The notes: generated from the letters alone by a model not told the origin. Shown: positions 1 to 9,805, counted from the first letter of the stretch. The stretch: DNA of 64,000 nt from Chitinophaga agri (GCF_010093065.1 NZ_CP048113.1:4650001-4714000); one strand, 5' to 3'. Made by a program: numbers and translations.

Positions 1-1596
1 CAGGTACTGATCACAACCGCGCTTATTACTGGTCTGGCACTCTTAATTGGTCAACCATTGAATGCATCCCTGGCATTAGGTATGACACTTTCCCTTTCAT
101 CTACAGCCATCGTGTTGCAAAGTCTGAAGGAAAAGGGGCAGCTCGGCTCCTCAGCCGGACAGAGTGCCTTTTCGGTACTGTTATTTCAGGACATCGCCGT
201 GATCCCTATGCTGGCAATCTTTCCGTTACTGGCAGGAGCAGATACAGGTAACAGCGCACCCCATGAACATACGCTCAGAGATAATCTGCCTGCATGGGCG
301 CAAACGCTGGTCGTACTGGGAGCGGTGACCGTGATCATTGTAGCAGGCATATACCTGGTAAGACCCTTGTTAAGGGTGATTGCCAAGGCGCGTGTAAGAG
401 AGTTATTCACCGCCTTTGCATTGCTGCTCGTTGTATCCATTTCGGTGTTAATGAGCCTTGTGGGACTTAGTCCGGCACTGGGGGCCTTCCTGGGCGGCGT
501 CGTATTGGCGAACAGTGAATATCGTCATGAACTGGAAAGCGATATAGAACCATTCAAAGGATTGCTTCTGGGACTATTCTTTATGGCCGTAGGTGCGTCT
601 ATTGACTTCAAGCTGGTACTTTCCATGCCATGGGTGATACTCGGGCTGGTTGTGGCGCTCATGGCCATCAAAGCTATTACGCTGCTCATCCTTGGTAAGA
701 CATTCCGCATCAGCATAGAGCAGAACCTGTTGTTTGCCATGGCACTTTCACAGGTGGGTGAATTTGCGTTTGTACTATTGTCCTTTACACAGCAGAATAA
801 CATTCTTCCCACCAATACGGTCAGCATTATGACAGCTGTGGTAGCATTGAGTATGGCATTTACGCCTTTGTTACTGCTTTTGCATGAACGTTTGATACAA
901 CCCAGGTTCAATAAGAAGGAATCAGCGAACACCCGTGAAGCGGATGAGATCCATGGTAAGCACCCTGTGATCATTGCCGGTTTCGGGCGCTTCGGCAATA
1001 TAGTAGGTCGTTTCCTGCGCGTCAATGGCATACAGGCTACGATCCTGGATCTGGATTCTGACAGGGTAGATGCCCTGCACAACCTGGGTGTAAAAGTGTA
1101 TTACGGCGATGCTTCGCGCCAGGACCTGCTGGCAGCGGCTGGTGCTGCAGATGCCAAAGTAATCATCATTGCAATGGATACCGTGGAACAGACACTGGAG
1201 GTGGTGAAGATCGTCCGAAAACATTTCCCGCACCTGCAGATGCTGGTAAAAGCGGAGAATATACCGGATACTTATGAACTCATGGACCTGGGTGTATTAC
1301 ACATCTACCGTGAGACGCTGGACACATCGCTGCGCATGGGTGCTGATGCATTGCAGATGCTGGGTGTCAGGGCGTACCATGCACAACGTAGTGTCAATAC
1401 ATTCCGGAAACAGGATGAGAAAGCATTAAAAGGTTTATCTGCCATCCGTAATGACAAAAAACTGTATATCAACACGGTGAAAGAAAGAATAGAAGAGCTG
1501 GAAAAGTTAATGTCCAGCGACCGTGTAAGCAGGTGGAACCCTTCCACACAGGGGTGGGATGAACAATCAATGATTGATGAGGCGAATCAGGATTAA
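1..1596 (+). CDS. Monovalent cation:proton antiporter-2 (KefB/KefC-like), 5' end missing
   Basis: Inner-membrane potassium/proton antiporter of the CPA2 family. The reading frame is open from base 1, so the true start lies upstream of the window. The visible part begins in mid membrane domain with the family signature STAIVLQSLKEKGQ followed by FQDIAVIPML, and many hydrophobic helices continue to about residue 310. A soluble RCK/TrkA-N domain follows, with the nucleotide-binding motif GFGRFGNIVGRFL and the downstream YYGDASRQDLL. A charged C-terminal tail ends the protein. The stop codon overlaps the stop of the convergent small gene by two bases. Family assignment is firm; which ion is moved is inferred from the family. 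Confidence 0.92.
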   Translation, partial: QVLITTALITGLALLIGQPLNASLALGMTLSLSSTAIVLQSLKEKGQLGSSAGQSAFSVLLFQDIAVIPMLAIFPLLAGADTGNSAPHEHTLRDNLPAWAQTLVVLGAVTVIIVAGIYLVRPLLRVIAKARVRELFTAFALLLVVSISVLMSLVGLSPALGAFLGGVVLANSEYRHELESDIEPFKGLLLGLFFMAVGASIDFKLVLSMPWVILGLVVALMAIKAITLLILGKTFRISIEQNLLFAMALSQVGEFAFVLLSFTQQNNILPTNTVSIMTAVVALSMAFTPLLLLLHERLIQPRFNKKESANTREADEIHGKHPVIIAGFGRFGNIVGRFLRVNGIQATILDLDSDRVDALHNLGVKVYYGDASRQDLLAAAGAADAKVIIIAMDTVEQTLEVVKIVRKHFPHLQMLVKAENIPDTYELMDLGVLHIYRETLDTSLRMGADALQMLGVRAYHAQRSVNTFRKQDEKALKGLSAIRNDKKLYINTVKERIEELEKLMSSDRVSRWNPSTQGWDEQSMIDEANQD

Positions 1597-1850
1597 CCGT
1601 ATATCGCCTCTTCAATTTTATTTGCAATTTCCTGCAGTAGCTGCGGATCGATATGCGTATTTGCCGTTGCTTGTGCGTCAGCTATTGCACGAAATTCTCC
1701 TGCGTCATCTTTCTCAAAGGTGAGCTCGTGTTGCTCTACCGTTACTTTGAAACTGACCTTATATTGTTGTATCACCGGATGTACCTCCAGGATATGCGGT
1801 TTACCTTTAAATTCGAATTTTAAAATAAATGGATCTGATGCTCCTTCCAT
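1593..1850 (-). CDS. Hypothetical protein, 85 aa
   Basis: Small soluble protein with no membrane segment or signal peptide and no family I can name. The sequence alternates charged and hydrophobic residues in a beta-rich pattern in the first 50 residues and ends in an acidic helix (LLQEIANKIEEAIYG). Its TAA stop overlaps the TAA stop of the convergent antiporter gene, so the two messages meet tail to tail without a spacer. Composition and codon use match the neighbours, which supports a real gene. Confidence 0.7.
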   Translation of the reverse strand: MEGASDPFILKFEFKGKPHILEVHPVIQQYKVSFKVTVEQHELTFEKDDAGEFRAIADAQATANTHIDPQLLQEIANKIEEAIYG

Positions 1851-1892
1851 AGTTCTTCAGTTAGCACGTAAAGATATACTTCTTATAAAAAA

Positions 1893-2111
1893 TTAAAAGG
1901 TCTTATTGCGGATGCGTATTTTCTCTTCTCTCGACATATGATGAATAAATAACAGAGAGAAGTAAGCAGCAGCACTGATTATCAGTATATATCCGATAAA
2001 ACCTACTGTGTGAAAGAACCAGAATAAGTTCCAGTCATTGATAATGGCGTACTGTCCTACAACAGCAAAGATGGTTCCGATGATCGCAAATGCGAATGCA
2101 ATTCTCTTCAT
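1893..2111 (-). CDS. Small two-helix membrane protein, 72 aa
   Basis: Probable small inner-membrane protein with hydrophobic helices near residues 4-20 and 33-54, then a basic tail (HHMSREEKIRIRNK). I chose the ATG that begins MKRIAFAFAI. The frame is open for 47 codons further upstream, but that extension (MLIVTLQRCRHG and on) is hydrophilic and does not look like part of the protein. Function unknown. It lies 42 bases downstream of the 85-aa gene on the same strand. Confidence 0.55.
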   Translation of the reverse strand: MKRIAFAFAIIGTIFAVVGQYAIINDWNLFWFFHTVGFIGYILIISAAAYFSLLFIHHMSREEKIRIRNKTF

Positions 2112-2882
2112 AAAGGGTACGTTTTGGGATCCGTTTAAATCTTCTCGAATTAATTGATCAAATACTGTCCGTTTGTTCTTTTGGTTATTGTCCAGATATA
2201 TGGGGACAAACAAAGTGCCATGGCGGCAACGCTGCAAAGTTACTATCAGCATGCGTTTTCACGTAGATATTTTTCCACATTTCCGGGAAACTTAGAAATG
2301 TGAATAACTCACGCTATTTATTACACCCCATTGGGCTAGTTGAAATGGCATCTATCATATTGATAATTTTTACATAACATCATCATTTATAAACTTTTTT
2401 ACTATAATTTTAGTCAGGTTAGTTACCGCGACAGCACTAAAAGTCACTCGAGGCATTGCAACTAAAAATATATGTGTTGTGAATAACTATCAAATATTAT
2501 GATGCGATAATCTTGTCTGTTTATGAACAGTACAAGCCTGCCCGAAGTGTTTAAGACATAAATGCATTCCGGTACGGGATTAATTTGAGGGAAACAATAC
2601 CCGGCAGGCCTGTCCAGGCCCTGGGCTTTTAACACCAGCTATTGTATAGCTGTAACGCCTACCATACTTACAGTCATGCCAGCTGCATATTGAGTTACAA
2701 ACACACCATACAATGAATACGGCCATTTCAATATAGTAATGGCCCTTTTTCTTTTGTATCAAATCTTAGATATTACATATATGGTACTCTTTATAAAATA
2801 AAAAAAGCCGGAATAAGATTATTCCGGCTCATTACCTAAACCTACAACTGTTACACTGTTAGTAACATATCTTAAATATCTT
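2112..2882. other. Gene-free stretch upstream of the efflux operon end
   Basis: About 770 bases without a gene I can support. It is AT-rich, with the promoter side of the small membrane gene at the left and the efflux-operon terminator at 2806-2829. A 60-codon minus-strand frame at 2580-2762 has cysteine-rich, low-complexity content and no family resemblance, so I do not call it. Confidence 0.5.
2800..2829 (-). terminator. Rho-independent terminator of the efflux operon
   Basis: A perfect 10-bp stem (AGCCGGAATA / TATTCCGGCT) with a 4-base loop lies 53 bases after the EmrB-like stop. On the minus strand it is followed by a run of seven T. It is placed to end the tetR-tolC-emrA-emrB transcript. 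Confidence 0.9.
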
Positions 2883-4463
2883 TTAGTGCATTGCACTTGC
2901 GTCCACTTTTCCGCCCTTCTTACCACCTTTCACCATCAGCACAAAGGGCACACATATCAGGAACAGTACACCAAGGTACAGGAACACGTCCATGTAAGCC
3001 AGTACTGTCGCCTGTTTTGTAATACTGTATTCCAGTGACCGGTAAGCACTTGCCAGCGCAGTTTTGATGTCCATACCTTTTTGCATGAAACCTGCAGCCA
3101 GACTATTCACCCTGTTCATCACACTTGGATTGTTAGTATCCATATGTGTCACCAGATTCGTTCTATGCAATTCACTACGACGGGATACAAAGGTTGTGAT
3201 CAATGCCACACCAAATGAACCACCCAGCTGTCGCATCATACCTGTAAATGCTGCACCTTCACCTATCTGCTGCCCTTTAAGTGTAGATAATGACAGCGTC
3301 GTGATCGGAATAAATAACATACCCATACCAATACCACGTACGATCAGCATCCAGAAGAAAGCATCTGCTCCGGTATCCGGAGTGATGATCTTATACCCCC
3401 AGAAACAGAATACGAAGAAGAGGAACATACCTGCAGATACCAGGTATTGCTGCGGTACACCTTTTTCCAGCATCTTACCGATGATCGGCATCATGAATGC
3501 GGTGGTCAGGGCAGCTGGTATCATCAACATACCCGACTGTGTAGCCGTCCATCCCAGTAAACTTTGGGTATACAATGGAATGATGAATGTTGATCCGTAC
3601 AATCCGAAGCCCATCAGGAAGGAGAGGAGCGTTCCCACACGCAGGTTACCATTGCCCAACACTCTTACGTTCACTATCGGATTTTTATATACCATTTCTC
3701 TCCATATGAAGAAGAAGATACCCAGTACCGCTGCTATTCCGAGGATCAATATCGTAGTATCATTAAACCAGTCATCTTCCTGTCCACGTTCCAGTACGTA
3801 TTGAAGTGATCCGACTGCCAGTGCGAGAAATCCTATACCCAACCAGTCAATTTCGCTCGCTGCTTTCTTCTCACCATATTTCGGACTTCTTACGAATTGC
3901 AGTGTGAGCAGGGTTGCTACTACACCGATAGGAATGTTAATATAAAAAATGTAAGGCCATGAGAAGTTGTCCACAATATAACCACCCAGCGGAGGACCTA
4001 AGGTTGGTCCGATGATCACACCCAAACCATAGATCGCCTGTGCCATCCCTCTTTTCTCAGGAGGATAACTTTCGGTGATGATCGTTTGAGATGTTACCAG
4101 TAGTGCACCACCACCTAAACCCTGTATAAAGCGGAACAATACCAGTTCCCACAGGCTGTCTGCATTACCGCAGAGGAAGGAGGATATTGTGAATATGACA
4201 ACAGATACGGCGAAATAGTTCCTACGTCCAAACTGTTGTGATAACCAGCTTGTCATCGGTACGATGATAACGTTACCGATCGCATAAGCAGTGATCACCC
4301 AGCCAATCTCACTCAGTGTAGCGCCCATGTTACCGCGCATATCATTCAATGCAACGTTTACAATGGTGGTATCCACGATCTCCAGCAAGGCACAAAGTAT
4401 GGCAGTAATAGTAATGATCACCCGGCGGGCACCATACTCTACCAATGATTCCTGTTGTATCAC
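2883..4463 (-). CDS. emrB: DHA2-family MFS multidrug transporter (EmrB/QacA type)
   Basis: Proton-driven inner-membrane drug exporter, 526 aa, the usual length for the 14-helix DHA2 group. Recognisable marks are the early TIVNVALNDM motif in helix 1, the motif A-like WLSQQFGRRN, the RFIQGLGGGAL motif and the antiporter motif C region GVIIGPTLGPPLGG near residue 150. It is the last gene of a minus-strand operon: the EmrA-like adaptor lies 145 bases upstream, then a TolC-like channel and a TetR repressor. Together these would form a tripartite pump crossing both membranes. Substrates cannot be told from sequence. Confidence 0.95.
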   Translation of the reverse strand: MIQQESLVEYGARRVIITITAILCALLEIVDTTIVNVALNDMRGNMGATLSEIGWVITAYAIGNVIIVPMTSWLSQQFGRRNYFAVSVVIFTISSFLCGNADSLWELVLFRFIQGLGGGALLVTSQTIITESYPPEKRGMAQAIYGLGVIIGPTLGPPLGGYIVDNFSWPYIFYINIPIGVVATLLTLQFVRSPKYGEKKAASEIDWLGIGFLALAVGSLQYVLERGQEDDWFNDTTILILGIAAVLGIFFFIWREMVYKNPIVNVRVLGNGNLRVGTLLSFLMGFGLYGSTFIIPLYTQSLLGWTATQSGMLMIPAALTTAFMMPIIGKMLEKGVPQQYLVSAGMFLFFVFCFWGYKIITPDTGADAFFWMLIVRGIGMGMLFIPITTLSLSTLKGQQIGEGAAFTGMMRQLGGSFGVALITTFVSRRSELHRTNLVTHMDTNNPSVMNRVNSLAAGFMQKGMDIKTALASAYRSLEYSITKQATVLAYMDVFLYLGVLFLICVPFVLMVKGGKKGGKVDASAMH

Positions 4464-4608
4464 GTTAATTAATTTTTTTTATGAAGATCAGTTCCCGAAT
4501 GTTCCCGCCAGGAGACACGAAACATGCTATGAGATATATACCAGTCTGAGATTAAGTCCTTTTTAGTTGTCAGCCGCACCATCCCAGCGGGGTCATTCGT
4601 AACTGAAA

Positions 4609-5724
4609 TTAGTCAAGATGTACATCCACCTCTACGTTCATACCCGGACGCAGCTGTTTTACTTCTGCCTGGTTCAGATCATTAAACTCGATCTTCACCG
4701 GGAGACGCTGTACCACTTTTACAAAGTTACCGGAAGCATTATCCGGAGGCAGCAATGCGAAACGTGCGCCGGTAGCAGGAGAGAGGGAAGTTATTTTACC
4801 TTCGATCGATTTACCAGGGAAAGCATCAACATGCACGCTTACTTTCTGGCCTACTTTCATTTTGGTCAGCTGTGTTTCCTTAAAGTTGGCTACTACCCAG
4901 ATATCATTGGATAATACAACACTGAACAGTGACTGACCAGCCTGTACCAGCTGACCTGGTTGTACATATATCTTAGATACTTTACCATCGGCAGGAGCGA
5001 GGATCACGGAGTAGCTGAGTACGAGGTTGGCGTTATCCAGTTCTGCCTGACGTTCTTTAATGATCGCTTTAGCAGCATTGATCTGCTCAGCCGTAGCATC
5101 GCTCTGTGTAGACACAGCGCTGGTTTGACGGGAAGCAACTTTCTTCTGCTCCTGCAGTACGTTCAGCTGGCGTTCAGCTGTTTGTTTTGCGGCTAGTGCC
5201 TGTTCGTATTGCTGTTGTGTAATAGAGTGATCTTTGATCAGGTTAGCGTAACGGTCATAATCCTGACTGGCGCGCCATACATTTACTTTTGCTGCTTCGA
5301 TCTGTGCGTCTACCGCAGAGATGTTAGCCTGAGACGAAGATATATTGGAGCGTGCTGCGTTTGTGCTGGCCACTGCCACCTGTACATTTACTTCAGCTGC
5401 TGCCAGCGCTGCCTCTGCCTGTGCTACCTTGATACGGAGATCTCTGTCATCCAGGATCACCAGGGTATCACCTTTCTTTACAGTCTGGTTATCTTTTACG
5501 CGTACTTCATTTACATACCCGGTCACGCGTGGTATTACAGGGCTTACATTAGCTTCTACCTGTGCGTTGTCGGTATCTTCATGATGAAGGGAGTGAATAT
5601 ATTTTGATACACCAAATGCACCACCACCAATAACAAGGATTGCCAGAACGATGATGAATCGATAGTTCCTTTTCTTAGGAGCTTCCTGTGCATTATTGGC
5701 GCCTTTAGTTGATTGCGTTTCCAT
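4609..5724 (-). CDS. emrA: EmrA/HlyD-type membrane fusion (periplasmic adaptor) protein
   Basis: Adaptor that links the inner-membrane transporter to the outer-membrane channel, 371 aa. One N-terminal membrane anchor (about residues 20-45) is followed by a biotinyl-lipoyl half domain (EANVSPVIPRVTGYVNEV), a long alpha-helical hairpin rich in Ala, Gln and Lys (about 95-230), and the second lipoyl/beta-barrel part with APADGKVSKIYVQPGQLV. The sequence ends in the beta domain (LRPGMNVEVDV). It sits between the TolC-like gene (50-base gap) and the EmrB-like gene, same strand. Confidence 0.95.
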   Translation of the reverse strand: METQSTKGANNAQEAPKKRNYRFIIVLAILVIGGGAFGVSKYIHSLHHEDTDNAQVEANVSPVIPRVTGYVNEVRVKDNQTVKKGDTLVILDDRDLRIKVAQAEAALAAAEVNVQVAVASTNAARSNISSSQANISAVDAQIEAAKVNVWRASQDYDRYANLIKDHSITQQQYEQALAAKQTAERQLNVLQEQKKVASRQTSAVSTQSDATAEQINAAKAIIKERQAELDNANLVLSYSVILAPADGKVSKIYVQPGQLVQAGQSLFSVVLSNDIWVVANFKETQLTKMKVGQKVSVHVDAFPGKSIEGKITSLSPATGARFALLPPDNASGNFVKVVQRLPVKIEFNDLNQAEVKQLRPGMNVEVDVHLD

Positions 5725-5774
5725 ATACTATATATATGATTATTACTTTTTTAAATTCTGAATTAGATAGATGA

Positions 5775-7145
5775 TTATTTGATTGCTTCTGCGCCGGTCT
5801 CTGTCAGCACACCAGCTGTTTCAAGCAGCTTGGTATAAGACACTACTACATCAGCCTTAGCGAAAGCGTAGTTCAGTTTTGCCTGTACGTTAGCTACATC
5901 CGCTTCGAGGAGATCAGTAGTTGTTGCGAGATTATTCTCCTGTTTGTTCTTAACTATCTTGTAGTTCTCACCAGCCTGGTCGATCGCTTTCTGATAAGCA
6001 TCGATCTTCTTCTGGTTCACCAGGTATTGCTGATATGCTTTGTTGATAGACAGGTGAATGTTATCGGCAAGCAGTTCTTCATTTACCTGTACTTCCTGCA
6101 GTCTTACTTTGGCTTCGGTCACCTTGGAACCGGATTTCCAGAAAGAGGAAAGATTATATTTAACACCTATACCTGCATTGAGTGCATTGGTTACGGTCAA
6201 TGCATTTGGAACGGATATGGCAGCATAACCTGCGGTAAAACCAAGGGAAGGGTAATATTCACCTTTAGCGGCTTTAATACCTGCGTTAGCAGCTTTCTCA
6301 CGGGAGGTCAGGGCAGCAGCGTCTTTACGGTTCTGCAATGCGATCTGTTCCCATTCAGCAGCCGCTTTGGTACTACCAGGAGCCGCCTGTTCGAATGTGG
6401 TGATATCAGCTACCAGCGTAGTTGTTTCCGGCAAACCTACCAGCAGTGCCATTGCAATATTGGCCAGTTGCAGGTTGCTTTCCGCTTCAGCCAGGGAAAC
6501 CTCTACATTAGACTGTTGCAGCTGTACTTTTAACAGGTCGTTCCTGGCGATGATACCGTTCTTTTCCAGATTAGTAAAGTCGGTCACGCGTTGTTCCTGT
6601 TGTTTCAGGTTTTCACGTACCAGTTCAACTGCCTGTTGTGCTTTATACAGATTGCTGTAAGCATTGATCGTATTCTGAATAACTGCTTCGCGGTCTTTGT
6701 CGGCGTCCAGCTTTGCGGCTTCGGCCAGGTAGCGGGCAGATTCTTTCTGGCTCTGAATAATGAACCCTGAGAAAACAGGCACTGATACAGTGGCCATTGC
6801 ATATGCCAGGGAATTTACTTTCGGAGAAGAGCCGCCACCAGAACCGGTACTATCGCTACCACCTAATTTTAATTTCAGGTCTACGTTTGGTTCGTTGATT
6901 CTGAGATATGAGCCTGAAACACTAACATCCGGTAATTGAGCATTATTAGCTGTTTTTATAGATGCGAGTGCTGCGTCGATCCTTGTTTTGCTGAGTTTAA
7001 GTTCTTTACTGTTCTGTATACTGAGCGTTATGGCTTCTTTCAAAGACAGGCTCTTCTTGTCCTGCGCCTGGCTTGTATAAGGAATTGCCAGTATTACGCA
7101 AACTACCAGAGACCATAACCGCCTGTATGTGCTATTAAGCTTCAT
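5775..7145 (-). CDS. TolC-family outer membrane efflux channel
   Basis: Outer-membrane exit duct of the pump, 456 aa. It has a signal peptide (LWSLVVCVILAIPYTSQAQ) and the internally duplicated helical layout of the family, with the opening LKEAITLSIQNSKELKLS and the matching second half after about residue 250. Coiled, Ala/Gln-rich helices and short beta stretches are as expected. Its start overlaps the end of the TetR gene by 11 bases, which points to one transcript and translational coupling. Confidence 0.93.
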   Translation of the reverse strand: MKLNSTYRRLWSLVVCVILAIPYTSQAQDKKSLSLKEAITLSIQNSKELKLSKTRIDAALASIKTANNAQLPDVSVSGSYLRINEPNVDLKLKLGGSDSTGSGGGSSPKVNSLAYAMATVSVPVFSGFIIQSQKESARYLAEAAKLDADKDREAVIQNTINAYSNLYKAQQAVELVRENLKQQEQRVTDFTNLEKNGIIARNDLLKVQLQQSNVEVSLAEAESNLQLANIAMALLVGLPETTTLVADITTFEQAAPGSTKAAAEWEQIALQNRKDAAALTSREKAANAGIKAAKGEYYPSLGFTAGYAAISVPNALTVTNALNAGIGVKYNLSSFWKSGSKVTEAKVRLQEVQVNEELLADNIHLSINKAYQQYLVNQKKIDAYQKAIDQAGENYKIVKNKQENNLATTTDLLEADVANVQAKLNYAFAKADVVVSYTKLLETAGVLTETGAEAIK

Positions 7146-7761
7146 GGATTAGAATGGCTTTAAACAAATTTTTCAAATGATTGCTTGTATGAATAATTAA
7201 ATATTCCTGTAATTCGCTATCTGTCAGATGTTCCAGATTGCTCATGCGCTGGAAGTGGTGTCGTGTTGACATAATATGATTGGTAGTACCTGTCAGGGTA
7301 GCGACCATCATCATTACATCGACATTTCTTGTAAATACTCCTTTCTCCTGTCCTTCGCTTATGAATGCATGAATTACCTCGTATGCTTCTTTTTTATTTT
7401 CGTGAATCAGTTCATTCACGGCAATATCTGACTGGATCTGCGCTCTCATCATCATCAGGTTAAAGCAGGGATTACTCATAATTCTCTGGACGAATTGTTC
7501 TACCAGGGTATCGAGTCTATCCACATACGACCTGGTAGCGTCACTGAGTGTTTCTGTCAATGTTGCTTTCCAGGTAATAATCCTTTTCAGGAAGATGGCT
7601 TCAATCAATTTCTCTTTTGAGCCAAAGTAGTAGGATATCATTGCGATGTTCACACCAGCTTCATGGGCAATATCTCTCACTGAAGTAGCGTGAAAGCCGT
7701 GGGAAGCGAAGAGCTTCTCGGCTGACTCCAGGATGGATAATTGCTTTTGATTGTATTCCAT
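7135..7761 (-). CDS. TetR/AcrR-family transcriptional repressor
   Basis: Local repressor of the efflux operon, 208 aa from the chosen start. The N-terminal helix-turn-helix is clear: SILESAEKLFASHGFHATSV then VRDIAHEAGVNIAMISYYFG, with the typical KEKLIEAIF after it. The C-terminal half is the helical ligand-binding and dimer domain. The open frame extends 17 codons further upstream, but the ATG at 7759-7761 fits family length and leaves room for the promoter at 7783-7813. As first gene of its own operon it is probably autoregulated, and an effector drug would lift repression. Confidence 0.93.
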   Translation of the reverse strand: MEYNQKQLSILESAEKLFASHGFHATSVRDIAHEAGVNIAMISYYFGSKEKLIEAIFLKRIITWKATLTETLSDATRSYVDRLDTLVEQFVQRIMSNPCFNLMMMRAQIQSDIAVNELIHENKKEAYEVIHAFISEGQEKGVFTRNVDVMMMVATLTGTTNHIMSTRHHFQRMSNLEHLTDSELQEYLIIHTSNHLKNLFKAILIHEA

Positions 7762-7782
7762 GTGTAAATCGAATTGTGGGCA

Positions 7783-7813
7783 CAAAGTTAAACAAACATT
7801 TAATTTAATCAAA
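7783..7813 (-). promoter_or_regulatory. Bacteroidota-type promoter of the tetR-efflux operon, with possible operator
   Basis: Read on the minus strand, TTTG is followed after 19 bases by TAACTTTG, a perfect match to the Bacteroidota -33/-7 consensus. The -7 element lies 21 bases before the tetR start codon. TAAACA (7789-7794) and TGTTTA (7818-7823) form an inverted pair flanking the -33 region, a plausible TetR operator. That last point is inference. Confidence 0.8.
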
Positions 7814-7823
7814 CGACTGTTTA

Positions 7824-8713
7824 AATTTAATGCACTTCTAATACATTTTTAAGCAGATTTTAAGGTTGTAGACAAGATTAAGATAATAAATAGGCAGACC
7901 CAGCCATTCTATTTGATTGACTATGAATACCGGACCTCCATCCGCAACCGATTGAAATAACAGTGAACAGCCAACTATCCCTTAAGATCAAAATGAACAT
8001 AATGGACTCATCAATTGTGATTTTTTGATTTTACTTTTGACCTGTTCATTTGAAAGTCATCACTAATGCACTCAGCATGTATGTGTTAGATATAAAAATG
8101 ACTTCGGTAGGTGTGAGCCTGCCTACAGTTAACCAGACCATTGTCTTTGTTATATTAAAACCGTTGTTTACAATGAATAACAATACCATTAAGTACTTGC
8201 AGGCAGGCGGCCTATTGCTCTTATCCACAGCCGTTGCCTTATCCCGGCACACGTAGCTGTCTACATAACTTTTGCAGCCATATCCATTATCTGAAAACCG
8301 TTTTCGGACCTAAAACCAGCCCAATCCGGCTTTTTACACGATTTCATGTATGCATGCGGCATTGACAATCAATGTTATAATGCACATCCATTGTTTGTAT
8401 CTAAGGCGTTATAAATTGATTTATAATGTCAGGGGCTGAGTTTTTAAGATCTTCCGATTACATCCAAGGTTGATAACAATGTGACCCGGGGCGTTGTTAA
8501 ACGCTCTGGCATTTATTTGCACAGGGGAAAAGGGTAAAAGGGAAAAGAGAGAACATGCCGGCGAACCGTGCATAAATGTTGCGGATGGACTGTTGTATCA
8601 GAGAACTATCATTGACAATGACAGTGTGCTGAAAATTTCCATACCTCTTTCTGAACAGGAAAGACTATTATTATACAAGTAACATATAATTACCGAGCGC
8701 AAAAACATTACAT
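7824..8713. other. Gene-poor stretch between efflux operon and fructokinase
   Basis: About 890 bases. Two 68-codon frames at 8046-8256 lie opposite each other on the two strands and neither resembles a protein family. A TTG-started frame at 8494-8682 has a plausible C-terminal half (DNDSVLKISIPLSEQERLLL) but no start, ribosome site or family support. I see no confident gene or RNA here. Confidence 0.4.
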
Positions 8714-9613
8714 ATGACACAATATCAAGTAGCCTGTTTTGGAGAAGTGCTTTGGGACATACTGCCGGATAAAGCATTACCAGGCGGTGCCCCGATGAAT
8801 GTGGCTTACCATCTTCAGCAACTGGCAGTTCCCGTAGCCATGATATCCAGCGTGGGAGAGGATGAATCAGGAAGGTCGCTGCTTGAGATCATGCAACGGT
8901 ATCAGCTGACAACAGATTTTGTTCAGAAAGACCCTGCACATGAAACCGGCAAAGTTTATGCCCGGGCTTCTCCTGATAATCCACTGGAGATGCAATATGA
9001 GATCGTACAGCCTGTTGCCTGGGACTATATCGCCTTTACGCCGGCACTAAAAGAACTTGCGCAGCAAACTGGCAACACCTATCTCGTTTTCGGTAGCCTC
9101 GCAGCCCGGAACACCGAAAGTCGCGAGACCTTACAATCCTTACTGGAGGGCAACCGCACCTTCGTGCTCGACATTAACCTGCGTCCACCGCATTTTGAGC
9201 AGGAGCTACTTGTCGGGTTACTCCATCAGTGTCATATACTGAAACTGAATGAGTCTGAATTAGCAATGATCAGCAGCTGGCACCAATGGCCCGACAGTAT
9301 GGAAGCGCAGGTCAAAGCATTGAGTACGCAATATGCGATCAATACGGTTATTGTAACATTGGGTGCAAATGGAGCCGCCCTGTTTACAGGTGGAAAGTTC
9401 TACCAACACCCGGGTTATAAAGTAAAAGTAGCGGATACCATTGGCAGTGGAGATGCCTTCCTCGCAGGCTTTATTTACAGCACCATCAAACAATATACCC
9501 CCGCCGATACATTATCATTTGCCTGTGCCATCGGAGCACTGGTGGCCTCCTATCCGGGAGGCTGTCCGGCATACCAACGATCAGAAATTACAGCATTACT
9601 GTCAGCACACTAA
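8714..9613 (+). CDS. PfkB-family carbohydrate kinase, probable fructokinase
   Basis: Cytoplasmic sugar kinase, 299 aa, of the ribokinase/PfkB fold. The N-terminus has the substrate-side motif CFGEVLWDILPD and PGGAPMNVAYHL (the GG-AxN motif), and the C-terminal signature DTIGSGDAFLAGFIY carries the catalytic aspartate of the G(A/S)GD box. The VLDINLRPPHF region matches fructokinases more than ribokinases. It would make fructose 6-phosphate from fructose. It stands alone with its own terminator. Family is certain, the exact sugar is inferred. Confidence 0.88.
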   Translation: MTQYQVACFGEVLWDILPDKALPGGAPMNVAYHLQQLAVPVAMISSVGEDESGRSLLEIMQRYQLTTDFVQKDPAHETGKVYARASPDNPLEMQYEIVQPVAWDYIAFTPALKELAQQTGNTYLVFGSLAARNTESRETLQSLLEGNRTFVLDINLRPPHFEQELLVGLLHQCHILKLNESELAMISSWHQWPDSMEAQVKALSTQYAINTVIVTLGANGAALFTGGKFYQHPGYKVKVADTIGSGDAFLAGFIYSTIKQYTPADTLSFACAIGALVASYPGGCPAYQRSEITALLSAH

Positions 9614-9634
9614 CAGTTGCTCCTGTGTCTGAAC

Positions 9635-9678
9635 AAAGCGGATCAAACGTATCTATTACGCTTGATCCGCTTTTTTTT
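9635..9678 (+). terminator. Rho-independent terminator after fructokinase
   Basis: An 11-bp stem, AAGCGGATCAA with TTGATCCGCTT, spans a loop of 15 bases and runs directly into eight T. It begins 22 bases after the fructokinase stop. Confidence 0.9.
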
Positions 9679-9722
9679 ATGCATAAAAACAGCCAATGAT
9701 CTTCACACCAAACCGTTACTGC

Positions 9723-9805
9723 AATAGCACCTAAAGGGTACTTCAAGGGCACTTTAATATCCCAGGGATATTGAAGTGTCCTTGAAGTACCTTTTAGGTG
9801 CTATT
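9723..9805 (+). repeat. 40-bp hairpin element, copy 1 of a two-copy family
   Basis: Bases 9723-9762 pair with 9766-9805 over 40 bp around a 3-base loop. The only three non-Watson-Crick positions (9736/9792, 9749/9779, 9755/9773) are all G-U wobbles if the plus strand is transcribed. The arms are built from an 11-base unit close to AAGGKYACTTC ending in AATATCC. A second member lies at 40757-40849. It follows the fructokinase terminator and precedes a promoter; no T run follows it. Confidence 0.85.

Noticed and set aside
2580-2762. 60-codon minus-strand frame
   Set aside because: Cysteine- and tryptophan-rich chance content with no family, next to a terminator.
8046-8256. Two 68-codon frames on opposite strands
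   Set aside because: They mirror one another, lack ribosome sites and resemble no family; typical of chance frames.
8494-8682. TTG-started 62-codon frame before fructokinase
   Set aside because: Its last 25 residues look protein-like, but there is no ATG, ribosome site or family, so I leave it uncalled.
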